Of a DNA stretch of 10,107 nt, positions 7,798 to 10,107 are shown in pieces. Within the stretch, counting starts at the first letter, position 1. Every line of letters starts with the position of its first letter. Under the pieces are notes generated by a model, which was not told the DNA's origin, searched no databases, and worked only from the letters and a program-made list of their open reading frames with translations. A program made the translations under genes and the position numbers. This DNA comes from Halobacteriales archaeon SW_10_68_16. Its GTDB lineage: Archaea; Halobacteriota; Halobacteria; Halobacteriales; Haloarculaceae. Location: assembly GCA_003023485.1 (NCBI GenBank), contig PXSG01000043.1, positions 8,449-18,555 of the forward strand. The letters are read 5' to 3'.

Positions 7798-7812
7798 CTC
7801 CGTCCGGATGCT
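7798..7812 (+). repeat. Partial duplicate of the tRNA-Arg 3' end (att-like)
   Basis: CTCCGTCCGGATGCT matches the tRNA tail CTCCGTCCGGACGCT (7734-7748) at 14 of 15 positions, 64 bp downstream and in the same orientation. A direct repeat of a tRNA 3' end is the usual footprint of a tRNA-targeting integrase. Here it encloses only the two hairpins and no gene. Confidence 0.5.
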
Positions 7813-7814
7813 AC

Positions 7815-7818
7815 TTTT
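7815..7818 (+). terminator. Possible T-run terminator of the tRNA transcript
   Basis: TTTT directly follows the duplicated tail and is the first T-run downstream of tRNA-Arg. It could end the tRNA transcript. From here to 7898 nothing further was recognised. Confidence 0.35.
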
Positions 7819-7898
7819 GCGCCGCAACGCGCCGAGCGACGGCGAGCGGTCGGTGCCAGCAGCGAGGACTGACGGGCCGACCCGGCAGGTGGCGGTGG

Positions 7899-10107
7899 TC
7901 ACTCGACAACGACACTCCCGACCATGCCCGCGGCCTCGTGGGGGAGACAGACGTACCCGTGTTCGCCGGACGTCTCGAAGGTCCGGACGTACGACTGCCC
8001 CGACTGGACGGCCCCCTTCCCGTCCTTCCAGCCGTCGCGTGCGGCCTGCTCGCTGTCGAAGCCACCCGAGGCCCAGTACGTCGCGCCGTCGGGGAGTTCG
8101 TCCTCGTCGGCCGTCACGGAGTGGGGCTCGCCGGCGGCGTGGGCCCAGGCGACGGTGTCACCCCGCTGAACGGTGAGTTCCGCGGGCTCGAACGCGACGG
8201 CCTGCATGTCCACGACGTGGTCGGCCTCCTCGGGGACACCCTCGACGACGTTCGGTCCGCCCGCGAGTTCGGGTTCGTCCCCGGCACTGTCACCGGCGTC
8301 GCTCTCGTCGACCCGGGCTGTCCCGGGCGCGCCGGCGACCGCAAATTGGGCGCGCAACGCCGCCGTCGCGAACCGCTCGGCCGCCGCGTCCACGCCCGAC
8401 CCCGCGTCGAGCGCGCCGCTGTAGTCGTTCAGGGCTGCCTCGAAGCCCTCGTAGGCCGCCCGGTCGGCGTCTTCGAGCAGTTCGTGGACCGTCGCCTCCT
8501 CGAAGTGGGCGAGGGTGTCCTGCACGACCGACGACGCCGCCGCGCCGAACGACCCGCCAGCCGCCGCCACGACGGCGTAGACCGCAGCGAGGGCCTCGTC
8601 GTTGAACGCCCGGGCCCGTTCGGCGACGTTCCCGCCCTCGCGGGCGGCACTGCCCGCCGCGTCGAGTGCGGCCTCGAAGGATTCGTAGCGATCGTGGTCG
8701 GCGTCCTCGAGCGCCCCGTGGAAGCCGCCGGCGCCCGCCTCGAAGTGCTGGAACGCCGCCCCGACCAGTTCGGCGGCGCGTTCGCTCTCGCCCACATCGT
8801 CGAGGACGCCGGCGTCGAAGACCCGGGCCGCGGTGTAACCGCTCTCGACGGCACTCACCTGCGCCGTCGATCCGGCGGCGGTCTCGAAGGCGAGCAGCGT
8901 CTCCCGGACCCCCGCTGCGTGCTCCTCGACGGCCGCGTCGTCGCCGTCCTCGAAGGCCTCGATCAGCCCGGTCAGGTGCTCCTCCTCGAAGCGCTCGTAG
9001 AGGGACTCGTCTGTCTCCTCCAGCGTCTCGTGGAAGTCCGCCTCGTTGGCCTCGAAGGTCTCGAACAGCCCGCGAGCCGTCTCGGCGGCCACGGTCCCCT
9101 CCCCGAGGCGGTATCGCTCCACCGCATCCTCGACTCTCGCCTTGACGTAGCCCGCTTCGAGCAGAGCCGGTTCGGCGCCGCTGCCGAGAGCCTCGATACC
9201 CTCGACTAGGGCCTCGTCTATCGTCTCGACCGCCCCGGCGACCCTCTCCGCGTCGTCGTTCTCGATGGCCGTCGAGAGGGCCGCCAGTCCCTCGTCCTCG
9301 AACCGGCGGTAGGCGTCCTCGCTTGCCTCCTCCAGCGCTTCGTGGGCCCTGGCACCCTCGAAGTGAGCGAAGACGTTCTCGACGCGCCGGCGTGCGGCCT
9401 CGGCGTGACCGTTCTCGTAGAGCCAGGCCGCGTCGTGGATACGCGCCCGGTAGACGGTCAGCGCGGCAGCGTGGGCGAACCCGGTCGCGGGGCCGCCAAG
9501 GCTCGCGAGCGCGGCGGCGTCCCACCCGCGGGCCTGCAGGGCGGCCAGGTGTGCGGCGCCGGCCACTGCCTCGGGCAGGAGTGCGTAGCCCCCCTGGGTG
9601 GCCGCTCCGAAGGCCTCGGCTGCCGCCGCCCTCGCGCTCCCAGTGTCCTCGCGCTCGGCCGCCGCGTCCACGCCCGACCCCGCGTCGAGCGCGCCGCTGT
9701 AGTCGTTCAGGGCTGCCTCGAAGCCCTCGTCTGCGTCCGCGACGTGGGCGCCCATCACGAGGACGTTCAGCGGTTTCACCGCTTCCCGGCCGACGAGCGC
9801 GCCCTGTGCCCCCCGCAGGTGCTCGTCGGCGGCCCGCATCGCGTCGTGTGCGCCCGCCAGGTCCTCGGCCTCCAGCGTCGCCCGGAGTTCACCCAGCCCC
9901 TCCTCGAAGCCGGCGTAGTGCTCCTCGCTGGTTTCTTCGAGGGTCTCGTGGGCGTTGTGTTCGCCCGCGGCAGCCTCGAACCGCTCGAAGATGTCCCCCG
10001 CGACCGACGCTCCCGCGGCGAACTCCCCGGCGTGGCCGAGGATGACCGGGTCCCGCAGGCGGGTCCGGATGGCGTTCCACTCCGCGACGACCGCGGCGTC
10101 CGTCGGG
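7899..10107 (-). CDS. Helical-repeat (DUF5059-like) protein with C-terminal halocyanin-type copper domain, 5' end outside window
   Basis: An open frame of 735 visible residues whose start lies beyond the right edge. It is not a gene beginning at the ATG at 9839, because the coding pattern continues unbroken upstream to the edge. Most of it is alpha-helical repeats with the pattern F-x2-FE ... H-x2-LE(E/D) ... Y-x2-FE. The motif histidines fall at visible residues 53 (HETLEE), 255 (HEALEE), 359 (HETLEE), 463 (HGALED) and 541 (HELLED). Three modules open with a Y-x2-AR-x2-DA helix. An acidic linker leads to a cupredoxin domain (about 620-735) with type 1 copper ligands His662 (EPHSV), Cys720, His723 and Met728 (C-x2-H-x4-M). 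Known: halocyanins are membrane-associated electron carriers, and I recall haloarchaeal DUF5059 proteins ending in such a domain. Inferred: an exported electron-transfer or metal-handling protein; the signal peptide would be outside the window. Confidence 0.82.
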   Translation of the reverse strand, partial: PTDAAVVAEWNAIRTRLRDPVILGHAGEFAAGASVAGDIFERFEAAAGEHNAHETLEETSEEHYAGFEEGLGELRATLEAEDLAGAHDAMRAADEHLRGAQGALVGREAVKPLNVLVMGAHVADADEGFEAALNDYSGALDAGSGVDAAAEREDTGSARAAAAEAFGAATQGGYALLPEAVAGAAHLAALQARGWDAAALASLGGPATGFAHAAALTVYRARIHDAAWLYENGHAEAARRRVENVFAHFEGARAHEALEEASEDAYRRFEDEGLAALSTAIENDDAERVAGAVETIDEALVEGIEALGSGAEPALLEAGYVKARVEDAVERYRLGEGTVAAETARGLFETFEANEADFHETLEETDESLYERFEEEHLTGLIEAFEDGDDAAVEEHAAGVRETLLAFETAAGSTAQVSAVESGYTAARVFDAGVLDDVGESERAAELVGAAFQHFEAGAGGFHGALEDADHDRYESFEAALDAAGSAAREGGNVAERARAFNDEALAAVYAVVAAAGGSFGAAASSVVQDTLAHFEEATVHELLEDADRAAYEGFEAALNDYSGALDAGSGVDAAAERFATAALRAQFAVAGAPGTARVDESDAGDSAGDEPELAGGPNVVEGVPEEADHVVDMQAVAFEPAELTVQRGDTVAWAHAAGEPHSVTADEDELPDGATYWASGGFDSEQAARDGWKDGKGAVQSGQSYVRTFETSGEHGYVCLPHEAAGMVGSVVVE
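8374..8452. repeat. 79-bp perfect direct repeat, copy A (near the copper domain)
   Basis: Identical to 9652-9730 over all 79 bases, 1,278 bp apart (exactly 426 codons), so both copies are read in the same frame. It encodes the GFEAALNDYSGALDAGSGVD region of the last helical module, where it fits the module pattern well. Confidence 0.9.
9652..9730. repeat. 79-bp perfect direct repeat, copy B (N-terminal side)
   Basis: Second copy of the 79-bp sequence at 8374-8452. Here it follows NVLVMGAHVADADE without the F-x2-FE and H-x2-LE parts that normally precede it, and the next residues (EDTGSARAAAAEAF) break from the pattern seen after copy A. This copy looks like the inserted or converted one. Confidence 0.88.

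Noticed and set aside
7938..9209. Long plus-strand open frame antisense to the copper protein
   Set aside because: Composition follows the complement of the helical-repeat codons. The minus strand has clear repeats and copper ligands, so the plus-strand frame is a shadow.
7899..9839. Treating the ATG at 9839 as the start of the copper protein
   Set aside because: The upstream in-frame sequence to the window edge contains another copy of the helical module (DIFERFEAAAG, HETLEETSEEHYAGF), so this methionine is internal.

Overview
The window is haloarchaeal chromosomal DNA (class Halobacteria). It is very GC-rich and encodes strongly acidic proteins. It also carries a two-fold haloarchaeal histone, a triple-OB Rpa2-type ssDNA-binding protein, a halocyanin-like blue-copper domain, a TAT-type lipoprotein signal, and CTTAAG-type promoters about 30 nt upstream of start codons, as expected for leaderless transcripts. 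No IS element, CRISPR array or rRNA was seen.

Layout. 1-156 (-): 5' end of a PAS-domain protein running off the left edge. 300-1396 (+): a broken threonine-synthase-like gene. 1489-3728 (+): an FAD-dependent monooxygenase-like gene joined by an ATGA overlap to an epoxide-hydrolase-like alpha/beta hydrolase. 7167 down to 3725 (-): a chromatin and DNA-binding block of rpa2-like gene, histone, histone-deacetylase-like gene (broken) and a membrane-anchored DnaJ-domain protein. 7331-7614 (-): a small frameshifted lipoprotein gene. 7674-7746 (+): tRNA-Arg(GCG), followed by two hairpins and a partial copy of the tRNA 3' end. 7899-10107 (-): a long, incomplete gene for a helical-repeat protein (resembling DUF5059) ending in a halocyanin-like copper domain.

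The most unusual feature is damage. The threonine synthase, histone, deacetylase and lipoprotein genes each look interrupted by a short internal loss or frameshift, while their flanks remain well conserved. The histone loss is in frame and removes most of the long helix of histone fold 1. The threonine synthase also lacks its PLP-binding lysine, so that gene appears truly dead. The copper-protein gene carries a perfect 79-bp in-frame internal duplication. Either this genome has undergone many repeat-mediated micro-rearrangements, or the assembly is locally unreliable. Raw reads or a relative's sequence would decide.

Functionally, rpa2, histone and deacetylase form a conserved haloarchaeal neighbourhood. 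The histone and deacetylase frames overlap by 4 nt, so their translation is probably coupled. The monooxygenase and hydrolase pair suggests a two-step oxidation (epoxidation or hydroxylation, then hydrolysis) of an unknown, probably hydrophobic, substrate.
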